NCBI RefSeq assembly: GCF_000430805.1
Contig: NZ_KE387260.1
Coordinates: 269,860 to 333,859 of the forward strand
DNA from: Chitinilyticum aquatile DSM 21506
GTDB taxonomy: Bacteria; Pseudomonadota; Gammaproteobacteria; Burkholderiales; Chitinibacteraceae
Direction: 5' to 3'
Length of the DNA stretch: 64,000 nt
The notes beneath the pieces are model-generated. The model was not told the DNA's origin. It ran no database searches and saw only the letters and a list, made by a program, of their open reading frames with translations. How positions within the stretch are numbered: position 1 is the first letter of the stretch; each line of letters starts with the position of its first letter. The position numbers were made by a program, and so were the translations under genes. Positions 18,157 to 26,333 of the stretch are shown here, in pieces.

Positions 18157-19620
18157 ATGTACCGTACCGCCTGCCCCAGTTGTGGCGCCGAAGTGCTGTT
18201 CCGCTCGACGATCTCGACGATCGCCGTCTGCGAGTACTGCCAGAGCACCGTGCTGCGCGATGCCGATGAAGTAAAAGACATCGGCAAGATCGGCCGCGTG
18301 CTCGAAGATTATTCGCCGATCCAGATCGGCACCTCGGGTACCTTTGCCAAGCGCAATTTCACCGTGGTCGGCCGCATCCAGCTGCACTACGACGCAGGCC
18401 TGTGGAACGAGTGGTACGTGATGTTCGATGACGGCAGCGGCGGCTGGCTGGCCGATGCGTCAGGGCAGTACATGTTCACGCTCGATATCGGTCCGGCGAA
18501 AAATGCCACGCCTTTCGAGCAGATGCACCCGGAATTCCGCTATGAACACGCCGGGCGCAGCTTTATCGCCACCGATGTGCGCACGGCACGCTGTGTCGGC
18601 GGCCAGGGCGAGCTGCCCTTTATCGTGGGCGAAGGCTACGAGGCGAAGGTGGTTGACTGCCGCTCGGGCGACCGCTTCCTGACCATCGATTATTCGGACG
18701 GAACGCCACGCCTCTATGCCGGCTCGGCGGTGGTGCTGGACGAATTGAACTGCCAGCTGTTGCGCGATGGCGACCAGATTCTGCAAACCGCCGGCAAGCT
18801 CAAGGGCGCAAACAATGTGCTCGACTGCCCGAACTGCGGCAGCCCGCTCAATTACAAGGCCGGTGTCGCCACGCAGATCGTCTGCCCAGCCTGCACCAGC
18901 GAAGTGGATTGCTCGGGCGACCGCGCGACGGTACTCGCCAAGCACGAGGAAGCCAACCGCTACCACGCCACGCTCGACATCGGCGACAAGGCGACAATCG
19001 AGGGCGACAACTGGTGGACGGTAATCGGCCTGATCGAGCTCGAAGAAGTCGGCGACGACGATTCGGGCTGGAGCGAATACCTGCTCTACCATGCCAAGAA
19101 AGGCTTCAAATGGCTGGTGGAAACGAGTGATGGCTGGTACGAGGCAAGGGTACTCGACAAATGGCCGGATGCCTGGGGCGAGAACTCGGCGACCTTCAAC
19201 AAGGAACAATACCGCAAGCTCTACCCGGCCTACGACGGCCGCGTTACTTACGCTGCCGGTGCCTTCAACTGGCGGGTGAAAGTGGGCGACGTGACGACCT
19301 ATCGCGATTACGAGCGCAATGGCGTGCGGCTGGGCAAGGAAAGCACGCGCAGTGAAGTCAACTGGACCACGTCGAAGAAACTGACCAACGAACTGGTCGC
19401 CCAGTGGTTCGGCAAGCAGGAAATCGTCACACCCAAATACAGCAGCACCGCCGCCCCGGCCGATAATGACCTCAGCAGCATGGCAACGCTGGCCACCATC
19501 ATCCTACTGGTGATCAATGTGCCCATCATGCTGTTCGGCAACTTTTTCTCCGGCCTGATCTGGACCGGGCTGGCGTGGTGGCTGTTGCGCCTGCCGCTCA
19601 AATTCAACAAGGACAACTAA
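18157..19620 (+). CDS. DUF4178 protein with two zinc ribbons and C-terminal membrane anchor
   Basis: A 487-residue protein built as a duplication. A zinc ribbon (CPSCGAEVLF ... CEYCQS, residues 6-28) precedes a first DUF4178 domain; a second ribbon (CPNCGSPLNY ... CPACTS, about 225-250) precedes a second DUF4178 domain containing DDSGWSEYLLYHAKKGFKWL. Two hydrophobic helices near the C-terminus (MATLATIILLVINVPIMLFG and the next segment) anchor it in the membrane. I start at 18157 because it opens directly on the first ribbon. The C-terminal GLAWWLLRLPLKF tail is typical of the family. It lies inside the polyamine/membrane cluster; its activity is unknown. Confidence 0.85.
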   Translation: MYRTACPSCGAEVLFRSTISTIAVCEYCQSTVLRDADEVKDIGKIGRVLEDYSPIQIGTSGTFAKRNFTVVGRIQLHYDAGLWNEWYVMFDDGSGGWLADASGQYMFTLDIGPAKNATPFEQMHPEFRYEHAGRSFIATDVRTARCVGGQGELPFIVGEGYEAKVVDCRSGDRFLTIDYSDGTPRLYAGSAVVLDELNCQLLRDGDQILQTAGKLKGANNVLDCPNCGSPLNYKAGVATQIVCPACTSEVDCSGDRATVLAKHEEANRYHATLDIGDKATIEGDNWWTVIGLIELEEVGDDDSGWSEYLLYHAKKGFKWLVETSDGWYEARVLDKWPDAWGENSATFNKEQYRKLYPAYDGRVTYAAGAFNWRVKVGDVTTYRDYERNGVRLGKESTRSEVNWTTSKKLTNELVAQWFGKQEIVTPKYSSTAAPADNDLSSMATLATIILLVINVPIMLFGNFFSGLIWTGLAWWLLRLPLKFNKDN

Positions 19621-19624
19621 GCGC

Positions 19625-19780
19625 ATGGGACGCGGACTCTTCAAGGCTTACTGCATCGCCATCGTGTCGCTGAGCACCCTGTTCAACATGAGCTCGTGCA
19701 GCAGTTCAGGCACATCCACCCGCGGCTGGGGCAGCGGTTTTTCCTCCGGCGGCTGGAGCTCGGGCGGAGGCCACAAGTAA
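19625..19780 (+). CDS. 51-residue Ser/Gly-rich small exported protein
   Basis: A small gene lodged between the DUF4178 gene (4 bases upstream) and speD (stop and start share one base, TAATG). The 51-residue product has a charged N-terminus, a hydrophobic stretch (AYCIAIVSLSTLFNM), an SSC that may be a weak lipobox, then a Ser/Gly/Trp-rich tail (RGWGSGFSSGGWSSGGGHK). The exact packing between two genes and the translational coupling to speD argue that it is real. It may be a small lipoprotein or membrane peptide; no family is recognised. Confidence 0.65.
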   Translation: MGRGLFKAYCIAIVSLSTLFNMSSCSSSGTSTRGWGSGFSSGGWSSGGGHK

Positions 19781-20160
19781 TGGCTTCCCCGCTGGGCCGG
19801 CACCTGCTGGCCGACTTCTACGGTTGCGACGCGGCACTGCTCGCCAACCCGGAGCGTATTGCCAGCCTGCTGCTGGCCGCAGCCGGGGCCGGCCGCGCCA
19901 CCGTGCTGCAGCAGCATTTTCATCACTTCGGCCCGCAGCAGGGCGTCACCGGCGTGCTGCTGCTGATGGAATCACACATCAGCATCCACACCTGGCCGGA
20001 GCATGGCTACGCCGCGCTCGACCTGTTCATGTGCGGGCAGGCAGAAAGCGACGCGGCGCTCGCCAGCCTCTGCGACAGCCTGCAGCCCGCCAGCCGGCAG
20101 GTGCAGCGCGTGCTGCGCGGCGGCGATCCCGGCCTCTCCCTGCAGTCCGAGCGGGCATGA
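19780..20160 (+). CDS. speD: S-adenosylmethionine decarboxylase proenzyme
   Basis: A pyruvoyl-dependent enzyme making decarboxylated SAM, the aminopropyl donor for spermidine-type synthesis. The 126-residue chain is the short class. MESHISIHTWPEHGYAALD contains the self-cleavage site between Glu64 and Ser65 (Ser65 becomes pyruvate), with catalytic His70 and Cys85 following at the spacing seen in the Thermotoga enzyme. I start at 19780, coupled to the small gene upstream; a longer frame from 19696 lies inside that gene. It overlaps the next gene by four bases (ATGA). It supplies the donor for the aminopropyltransferase at 14515-16026. Confidence 0.93.
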   Translation: MASPLGRHLLADFYGCDAALLANPERIASLLLAAAGAGRATVLQQHFHHFGPQQGVTGVLLLMESHISIHTWPEHGYAALDLFMCGQAESDAALASLCDSLQPASRQVQRVLRGGDPGLSLQSERA

Positions 20161-21167
20161 CGCACGAGAGCGAGCTGCTGCACATCGAGCAGATCCTGTT
20201 CAATGAACCGGTCACTGCGCTGCAATTGTGCCGTGGCGTCCTCAACCACCTGCGTGACGGGCAGGACCCGCAAGGCTTCGTGCAGGCAGCCAACCTGCTC
20301 TCGCTGATCGAAGACCAGCTGGGCGAAAGCGTCGGCGCCCGCGCCGAACTGCTGCAGGCGCTGGCCTGGTGCCGCCAGCATCAGCTCACAGAGCTTGAAC
20401 CGGTCGTGCAGGAGCGCCTGGGGCGCGAAGCCTACACGGCTGGCGAATACCGGCAGGCAGCGCTGCACTGGCTCTCCTGCCTTGACCAGTGCCGCGAGCT
20501 CGGCGGCCCCGCCAGCGAATCCGGCATGGCCTGCATCGGCCTGGGGCACTGCTGCAGCGCACTGGGTGAAAACGGGCTGGCACTGGCTTACCATCGACTG
20601 GCCCAGCGCCTCATCGCACCGCTTGATGACATCTACCTCACCGCCAAACTGGGCATCAGCCTGGCCTGGGACCTGCGCGTCGCCGGGCAGCCGGATGAAG
20701 CCTGGCAATTGCTGGAAGACGCGCTGAGGCTGTGCCGGGAAAACGGATTCAATTTCTTCCAGGCCGAGCTGCTGTTGCGGCTGGCGGAAATCACGCTGGA
20801 CCGGGGGCAGATCGACCAAGCCGAGCAGTTGGCCGAAGAAGGGCTGAGCATGCTCGTGCATACTCCTTCGCACTGGTGCGAAGCCAAGCTGCTGGGCCTG
20901 CTCGCCACCATCAATGCCGGGCAGGACAATCTGTCGCTGGCCTTCAGCCTGATCCAGCACGCCTTGCGCATCGCCGAAGAAGACAAGATGACGCACGTCG
21001 AAGCCGGCCTGTGCGCGCAGGCAGCAGACTATGCCGCCGCACTCGGCCAGCTTACCGCTGCCAGCCATTATCGCGAGCGCGGCAACACCCTGGCCGCGCA
21101 GCACGCCAGCCACTGGCACGCCGACGCCGAGTTGCTGGACGAACTGCGGCGGCGCCTGCCAGCCTGA
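20157..21167 (+). CDS. TPR-like helical repeat protein after speD
   Basis: A 336-residue soluble protein starting at an ATG that overlaps the speD stop. The sequence is almost wholly alpha-helical with degenerate 35-40-residue repeats (ALAYHRLAQRLIAPLDDIYL, ELLLRLAEITLDRGQIDQAE, GLLATINAGQDNLSLAFSLI), which fits a TPR/MalT-like scaffold. There is no signal peptide. Translational coupling with speD makes it part of the polyamine/membrane operon. A role as a sensor or adaptor is only a guess. Confidence 0.7.
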   Translation: MTHESELLHIEQILFNEPVTALQLCRGVLNHLRDGQDPQGFVQAANLLSLIEDQLGESVGARAELLQALAWCRQHQLTELEPVVQERLGREAYTAGEYRQAALHWLSCLDQCRELGGPASESGMACIGLGHCCSALGENGLALAYHRLAQRLIAPLDDIYLTAKLGISLAWDLRVAGQPDEAWQLLEDALRLCRENGFNFFQAELLLRLAEITLDRGQIDQAEQLAEEGLSMLVHTPSHWCEAKLLGLLATINAGQDNLSLAFSLIQHALRIAEEDKMTHVEAGLCAQAADYAAALGQLTAASHYRERGNTLAAQHASHWHADAELLDELRRRLPA

Positions 21168-21177
21168 TACAGCACAA

Positions 21178-21225
21178 GGTATTGCACCAAAGCCATTATT
21201 TGAAAATGGCTAGCAACATATACCC
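21178..21225. repeat. Palindromic intergenic repeat, copy 5
   Basis: GGTATTGC at left, ATACCC at right, core AGCCATTATTTGAAAATGGCT. It begins 10 bases after the TPR-like gene's stop and fills the convergent junction with the S4 gene. Confidence 0.8.
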
Positions 21226-21257
21226 ATCAAATCAGCACATTCTGCCAGCCGGACCGG

Positions 21258-21491
21258 TCACTCTTCCGGCGGCATCTGCAGCACGGTGATGCGCACTTCG
21301 CCATCCACCTCGACCACCTGCCCGGGACGAATCTTACAGGTCTTGCGCAACTCCTGCTGCCCGTCCACCTGCACCACGCCGGAAGCCACCATCAGCTTGC
21401 CGGCGCCACCGGTATCAACGACGCCGGTGATCTTCAGCAGATCATTGAGGGCGATATATTCCTGATCCAGTTCCACTTCAAATGCTTGCAT
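21258..21491 (-). CDS. S4-type RNA-binding protein (YbcJ-like)
   Basis: A 77-residue protein consisting of one S4 domain: IALNDLLKITGVVDTGGAGK then VASGVVQVDG and RPGQVVEVDG, the typical loop-rich RNA-binding fold of the YbcJ/RlbA family. I start it at the ATG at 21491 because a GGAG site lies 6 bases upstream; longer frames upstream lack this. Such proteins bind structured RNA, possibly rRNA, but the target is unknown. It is divergent from the chitinase gene, with a 434-base gap. Confidence 0.85.
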   Translation of the reverse strand: MQAFEVELDQEYIALNDLLKITGVVDTGGAGKLMVASGVVQVDGQQELRKTCKIRPGQVVEVDGEVRITVLQMPPEE

Positions 21492-21925
21492 ACATTTCTC
21501 CATAATCCAGGCGGGCAGAATAACAGTGCCGCTGTCGCTGTGCATGGAAAACGACATCCATCTCCTGCATGCCAGCCCCTCGCCCAAGCAGGGCCGCGAC
21601 TCCCGCTTTTATTGCTGGCAGAACCATTCCGCACCTGGCAAGCCACGATCTCCGCCCGCGCACGTCACGGCCCCCATCGGCACCGGCAAGCGCATTGCCG
21701 CCAGTGTCTGCTGAAAACAACACCGGATGAAGTGTCAGCCTACGGTCATACGGGGCGCGAGAGGCATGCCAGCTGACAAGACAGCGACAGATCCAGTCAT
21801 ATCATAAAGCACTTAATTTCTTATTTTTATCAATAGCTTGTCATGCTCCGTCATGCGTTGAACAATGCCCTGCGGGCAGCAGACCCGCAATGACAATGAC
21901 CGTTTGATGGAATGGAGGAGTACGC
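21492..21925. other. 434-base divergent intergenic region upstream of the chitinase
   Basis: No convincing gene was found; the open frames here lack family resemblance or a ribosome-binding site. The stretch 21790-21840 is notably AT-rich and probably holds the chitinase promoter. A pair of GTCAT words at 21840 and 21850 is spaced 10 rather than 11 bases and does not fit a PHO box. A GGAGG site precedes the chitinase ATG. Confidence 0.5.
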
Positions 21926-23950
21926 ATGACTGCACGTTCATCGCGCGGGCGCTCGCGCCTGTCGCTCACCCTCGCCGCGCTGCTGATTTCAGCACTGGCG
22001 CATGCCGCGCCGCAATGGCAGGAAGGCAACACGTACACGGCGGGCACCGTCGTCAGCTTCAATGGCCACGACTACAAGGCCCTCGTCACTCACACCGCCT
22101 ATGTCGGCGCCGGCTGGACACCATCCGGTACACCGACGCTGTGGCAGGACATGGGCAGCTCGGGCACGGTTTCGCCCACTCCCACTCCGACGCCAGTGGT
22201 AACGGTGACCCCGACGCAGCTGCCGACATTCACACCGACGCCGACCATCCCGCCCACGGTGACCCCGAGCCAGCCCGCCGGCAATTGCGCCGCGGCCTGG
22301 AATGCCACAACGGCCTATAACGGCGGTGCCTCGGTCAGCTACAACGGCCGCAACTACAGCGCGAAGTGGTGGACGCAGGGCGATGATCCGAGCAAATCGA
22401 CCGAATGGGGCGTCTGGAAAGACCTCGGCCTCTGCGGCGGTACCACCGGCACACCGACGCCACCGGTGACGCCGACACCGACACCCCCGATCTGTCCGAT
22501 GCCGACGCCGATTCCTGGCTTTGTCAGCGCCTACGACCCGACACTGCAATGCCCGAACATCACCATGCCGGCTGGCAGCACGGTCACCTTCCAGCAGGTC
22601 ATTCTCAGCGGCAACACCCTGAGCTGGAAGCTGGACCGCAGTGCGTATTCCGGCACGCCGGCAGTCTGGCGCATCATCATCGGCAAGAATGGCTGGAGCG
22701 GCGACAGCCGTGTCATCAGCGTGGTCGATGATGCCGGGAAGAGCTACTGGACGGGCACCGGCTCGACCAGCGACCGCAGCGTACGCATCCAGGTTTGTGC
22801 TGAAAACTACACGGGCTGCGTCCTGAGCCAGCCGGCCGTACTGGTCGACCCGACTCCGCCCGTCACACCGACACCAACAGTCACGCCGACCGTGACCCCC
22901 ACCGTGACACCGACCGGCACGCCAACTGATCTGCCCAAGCACGTGCTCGTCGGCTATCTGCACGCCAGCTTTGCCAACGGCTCGGGTTACATCCGCATGA
23001 GCGATGTGTCGGACAAGTGGGACATCATCAACCTGTCGTTTGCCGAGCCGACCTCGTCGACCTCCGGCCAAGTCGCCTTCAAGATGTGCCCGGTATCCGA
23101 ATGCCCGAATGTGGAATCGGAAGCCGAATTCATCGCGGCGATCAAGGCCAAGCAGGCACAGGGCAAGAAGGTGCAGATCTCCATCGGTGGCGCCAACGGC
23201 CAGGTTCGTCTGGAAAATGCCGCAGCGGTGACCAGCTTCGTCAATTCGGTTTCCGCCATCATCGACAAATATGGTCTGGATGGTCTGGACGTCGATTTCG
23301 AGGGCCACTCGCTGCAGCTCAATCCCGGTGACAATGATCTGGCCAAGCCGACCACGCCGGTCGTGGTGAACCTGATCAGCGCGCTGAAACAACTGAAGGC
23401 GAAATACGGCAGCAAGTTCACGCTGACCATGGCGCCGGAAACCTTCTTCGTGCAACTGGGCTACAGCTTCTACGGTGGCAATTGCGCGGGTTGCGATACG
23501 CGCGCCGGTGCCTATCTGCCGGTGATCTACGCGATGCGTGACGATCTGACGCTGTTGCACGTGCAGGACTACAACTCCGGGCCGATCACCGGGCTGGACA
23601 ACAGCTATCACACCATGGGCAACGCGGACTTCCACGTCGCCATGACCGACATGCTGCTGACCGGCTTCAAGGTGGCTGGCACGAACTTCCAGTTCCCGGC
23701 ACTGCGTCAGGAGCAGATTGCCATCGGCCTGCCGGCCAACGGCAATGCCGGCGGCGGCTTCACCAGCGTCGCCGACGTGCAAACGGCGCTGGATTGCCTG
23801 ATGAAGGGCACCGGCTGCGGCAACTACAAGCCGCATGCCGTCTACCCGAACCTGCGCGGACTGATGACCTGGTCGGTGAACTGGGACAAGTTCAACAGCT
23901 TTGAATTCAGCACCCAGCACCGCGCCTACTTCGACAAGCTGGCCAAGTAA
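21926..23950 (+). CDS. Secreted GH18 chitinase with two CBM5/12-like modules
   Basis: A 674-residue exported enzyme. After a signal peptide ending in AHA come two chitin-binding modules of the CBM5/12 type (WQEGNTYTAGTVVSFNGHDY, and WNATTAYNGGASVSYNGRNY), separated by Thr/Pro linkers. A beta-rich module (about 195-310) and another PT linker lead to the GH18 barrel from about residue 335. The catalytic DxxDxDxE motif is intact as DGLDVDFE, with the acid catalyst Glu at about residue 459; SIGG and the MTWSVNWD end strand are also present. It hydrolyses beta-1,4-GlcNAc chains outside the cell. A hairpin terminator follows. The presence of this gene supports a chitin-degrading lifestyle. Confidence 0.95.
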   Translation: MTARSSRGRSRLSLTLAALLISALAHAAPQWQEGNTYTAGTVVSFNGHDYKALVTHTAYVGAGWTPSGTPTLWQDMGSSGTVSPTPTPTPVVTVTPTQLPTFTPTPTIPPTVTPSQPAGNCAAAWNATTAYNGGASVSYNGRNYSAKWWTQGDDPSKSTEWGVWKDLGLCGGTTGTPTPPVTPTPTPPICPMPTPIPGFVSAYDPTLQCPNITMPAGSTVTFQQVILSGNTLSWKLDRSAYSGTPAVWRIIIGKNGWSGDSRVISVVDDAGKSYWTGTGSTSDRSVRIQVCAENYTGCVLSQPAVLVDPTPPVTPTPTVTPTVTPTVTPTGTPTDLPKHVLVGYLHASFANGSGYIRMSDVSDKWDIINLSFAEPTSSTSGQVAFKMCPVSECPNVESEAEFIAAIKAKQAQGKKVQISIGGANGQVRLENAAAVTSFVNSVSAIIDKYGLDGLDVDFEGHSLQLNPGDNDLAKPTTPVVVNLISALKQLKAKYGSKFTLTMAPETFFVQLGYSFYGGNCAGCDTRAGAYLPVIYAMRDDLTLLHVQDYNSGPITGLDNSYHTMGNADFHVAMTDMLLTGFKVAGTNFQFPALRQEQIAIGLPANGNAGGGFTSVADVQTALDCLMKGTGCGNYKPHAVYPNLRGLMTWSVNWDKFNSFEFSTQHRAYFDKLAK

Positions 23951-23986
23951 GCCGGCAGTGCCGTAAATAGACCAGAAGTAAAATAC

Positions 23987-24011
23987 ACGGGCAGCCTTGC
24001 GGGCTGCCCGT
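23987..24011. terminator. Bidirectional hairpin between chitinase and methyltransferase genes
   Basis: Ten-bp perfect arms (ACGGGCAGCC and its complement) with a 5-base loop, T-rich on the right side. It lies in an 82-base convergent junction that lacks the palindromic repeat family. Confidence 0.75.
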
Positions 24012-24032
24012 TCTGTATTGCGAGGTTGCGAT

Positions 24033-24986
24033 TTACTGTTTGCGCTCGAACACCCAGACGCCCGCCTGCAATTCGGGGGGCAGCACCAGCCGGCTCAGCT
24101 CGGGGGCTTCGCGCCAGACAAATGCGGTCTGCGCCTCGTATTCGCGCCAGTTACCCGTGATAAAGCGCGAGCGGCTACCGATCACGATATAAGTCTCGAC
24201 ACAGCGCTGACGGAACAGCTGTTTTTCGAACACGTTGCCCGAAGGCGGCCAGCAGCAGATCACCACCTGCGGCTGGAAGCGCTGCACGGCGGCAAGCGCA
24301 TCCAGTTTCTGCACCGACTCGGGGTAATTCACCGCGCCCTGCCAGCTGTAATCATCGCTCGCGGTGACGTCCGTGCCGGCGGCAGCCAGAAAGCGGCTCA
24401 GCATGCCATCGCCTGCGGCGATTTCCAGCGTGCGGCGCCCGGCAATCAGCGCGGCCAGTCCGGCGATCAGCTCGCGGCTGTAGAAACACCAGATCCCGCG
24501 CTTTTCCACCAGCGGCATCAGCAGCCGCTTCTGCCCGATAAGCGGCCAGATCAGCCGGAACGTCCGCAGCGAAACGGGCTTGCGCACCAGATCGCGCTCG
24601 AAGAACAGCTTTTGTGCCAGCAGGCCGCTCCACAGATTGAAACGCGCCTTGCCTTTGCTCACGCCCGTCGCTGCGCTGAACGCATGCTGGCGCAGCGCCA
24701 GCTCGGTCAGCCGCAAGCGCACCTGCTGGCTGACAAACAGCGCAAACGCCCGGCCGTCGCGCTCGCCACTCAGAAAACGCGCATCGGGCCGGTGGCGCTG
24801 CGCGGCGCGCGTGATCAGCGCTTTCAGCTCGGCCGGATCGCGGCGCGCAAATACCGCAGCCAGTTCATCCCGCACCGCCAGCCAGTCGTCCGGGCAAGCT
24901 TCAGCCAGTGCGGTGAGGCCGGGATTACGCTGCAGCAAGGCCCAGCGGGCGGCGGTATCCAGCGAAACCGGCATGTCGACGCTCAT
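24033..24986 (-). CDS. SAM-dependent methyltransferase-like protein
   Basis: A 317-residue soluble protein. The C-terminal half shows a Rossmann methyltransferase core: TLEIAAGDGMLSRFLAAAG (cofactor motif I with an acidic residue after), then VTASDDYSW and VVICCWPPSGN as motifs II-IV. The N-terminal 150 residues are helical and Arg-rich, without a domain I recognise. A GGAG site 5 bases before the ATG supports the start. The substrate is unknown. A palindromic repeat separates it from the codirectional DUF1289 gene upstream. Confidence 0.65.
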   Translation of the reverse strand: MSVDMPVSLDTAARWALLQRNPGLTALAEACPDDWLAVRDELAAVFARRDPAELKALITRAAQRHRPDARFLSGERDGRAFALFVSQQVRLRLTELALRQHAFSAATGVSKGKARFNLWSGLLAQKLFFERDLVRKPVSLRTFRLIWPLIGQKRLLMPLVEKRGIWCFYSRELIAGLAALIAGRRTLEIAAGDGMLSRFLAAAGTDVTASDDYSWQGAVNYPESVQKLDALAAVQRFQPQVVICCWPPSGNVFEKQLFRQRCVETYIVIGSRSRFITGNWREYEAQTAFVWREAPELSRLVLPPELQAGVWVFERKQ

Positions 24987-24999
24987 GAATACTCCATCA

Positions 25000-25047
25000 T
25001 GTATGTGCTCGAAGCCATCGTATTGAAATGGCTACAAGCAGATACCC
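25000..25047. repeat. Palindromic intergenic repeat, copy 6
   Basis: GTATGTGCTCGAAGCCAT on the left and AAATGGCT...GATACCC on the right. It lies between the DUF1289 gene's stop and the methyltransferase start, both on the minus strand. Confidence 0.8.
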
Positions 25048-25075
25048 ATAATACAACCCGAAAATCCGGTCGCAA

Positions 25076-25414
25076 CTATCCGTCAATGCGCGCCCGCAGG
25101 CACTGCGGACACAAACAATCTGCGCCGCCACCCAGCGGCAGCGTTGCCGGCAGATCGGCACACCAGCAGCCACCCTCCCTGCCGCCGCTGCCACAGACAA
25201 ACCATTGCCCGCAGGCGCTGCACCGCTTCCCGCCCGGGCGTGGCGGCAGGGCCAGCAGGCGCTGCCAGACGGCCTGCTTTTCCGCATCGCCCATCGCCTG
25301 CCAGCGGGTGATTTCGTCAATCGTGCGGCGGCAGCCGGTGCACACCCCTGCAGCATCAAGTTCACAGCGCTTGATGCAGGGCGATGGCGGCGTGGATAAC
25401 GAGAGGCTTGTCAT
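25076..25414 (-). CDS. DUF1289 protein fused to a Cys-rich CWC module
   Basis: A 112-residue protein with two Cys-rich parts. Residues 12-60 are DUF1289 (SPCIKRCELDAAGVCTGCRR ... EITRWQAMGDAEK), a small Fe-S or zinc-binding domain. The C-terminal part has CSACGQWFVCGSGGREGGCW and a final CLCPQCL, matching the CWC Cys-rich pattern. Each half is more often seen as a stand-alone small protein. Function is unknown; metal binding is the likely common feature. Confidence 0.75.
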   Translation of the reverse strand: MTSLSLSTPPSPCIKRCELDAAGVCTGCRRTIDEITRWQAMGDAEKQAVWQRLLALPPRPGGKRCSACGQWFVCGSGGREGGCWCADLPATLPLGGGADCLCPQCLRARIDG

Positions 25415-25499
25415 GCCGTCAGTCTAGCAGCACTGCGCAGCCGTCAGATCATGCCTAGACTGGAAATCCGTATACTGCAACGCAATCCGGGAGGCGGCC

Positions 25500-26252
25500 A
25501 TGCGTCACCTGCTCATCCTGCTGCTGCTCGTGCTGGGCCTGGCCGTCACCGGCACGGCACAGGCCGAAGACAAGGAAATCCTCATCTTCGGCGACATTGA
25601 TTACAAGCCAGTATCCTGGCAGGAAAACGGTGAAATGCACGGTCTGGCGGTGGCGGCGGTCGCACATATCCGCCGCAGCACCGGCCTGCCGGTGCGCCTG
25701 GTACTGCAACCGTGGAACCGCAGCTACAAGGCGGCGCTGGCCGGCGAGGGCGGCGTGATCGGTCTGTCGCATACCCGTGAGCGCGCGCAGCTTTTTGACT
25801 ACTCCCCCTTGATCTATGAATCGCAAATCCGCCTGACCATGCTGCAGAACCGAGCCTTCCCCTTTGACGGCGTCCATTCGCTGCGGGGACGGAAAGTCGG
25901 CGGACAACTCGGTGCCAGCTATGGCGAAGAGATCGATAACGCGGTCAAGACCGGCAGCATCACCATGATCCGCGACACCAGCATTGAAGTCCGCCTGCGC
26001 AATCTGCTCGCCGGCAATATCGACTGCATTCTGATGTCGTCCAACGTGAAAGCGCTGGAAGACGCCGTGCGCGAAGTGCAGCGCACCGACCCCGAACTGA
26101 TGGCGCGCGCGGGCAAGCTGGTGACGCTGGATAAACCAGTACAAAGCGACCCCGTCTACCTCGCCTTCCGCAAGGACAGCCTGCCGCCGGAAATCCGCCA
26201 GCGTATTTTCGACGCGCTGAGCCGATGGAAAGTCCCTGCGCAATATCAGTAA
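25500..26252 (+). CDS. Periplasmic solute-binding protein (family 3 type)
   Basis: A 250-residue protein with a signal peptide (LLILLLLVLGLAVTGTAQA) and an SBP_bac_3-like body: ILIFGDIDYKPVSWQENGEM, LVLQPWNRSYKAALAGEGG, and DRDTSIEVRLRNLLAG-like segments. Such proteins bind amino acids or act as sensors of transporters or signalling proteins. There is no permease or ATPase gene nearby, so it may serve a distant transporter or act as a stand-alone sensor. A GGAGG site lies 5 bases before the ATG. Ligand not predictable. Confidence 0.75.
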   Translation: MRHLLILLLLVLGLAVTGTAQAEDKEILIFGDIDYKPVSWQENGEMHGLAVAAVAHIRRSTGLPVRLVLQPWNRSYKAALAGEGGVIGLSHTRERAQLFDYSPLIYESQIRLTMLQNRAFPFDGVHSLRGRKVGGQLGASYGEEIDNAVKTGSITMIRDTSIEVRLRNLLAGNIDCILMSSNVKALEDAVREVQRTDPELMARAGKLVTLDKPVQSDPVYLAFRKDSLPPEIRQRIFDALSRWKVPAQYQ

Positions 26253-26333
26253 GCACGCGCCCGCCGGCTGCCAAATCGGCGGCCAGCTGCTAGACTGCGC
26301 CCTTCTCTGCGGTTCAAGACGAAGGACGACGAT

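Noticed and set aside
21526..21714. 62-codon plus-strand frame in the chitinase upstream region
   Set aside because: No ribosome-binding site, no recognisable features and atypical composition; not supported as a gene.
21838..21856. GTCAT pair upstream of the chitinase as a third PHO box
   Set aside because: The two words are 10 bases apart, not 11, and no suitable -10 element follows.
21989..23920. 643-codon minus-strand frame opposite the chitinase
   Set aside because: Antisense artefact; the GH18 catalytic motif is on the plus strand.
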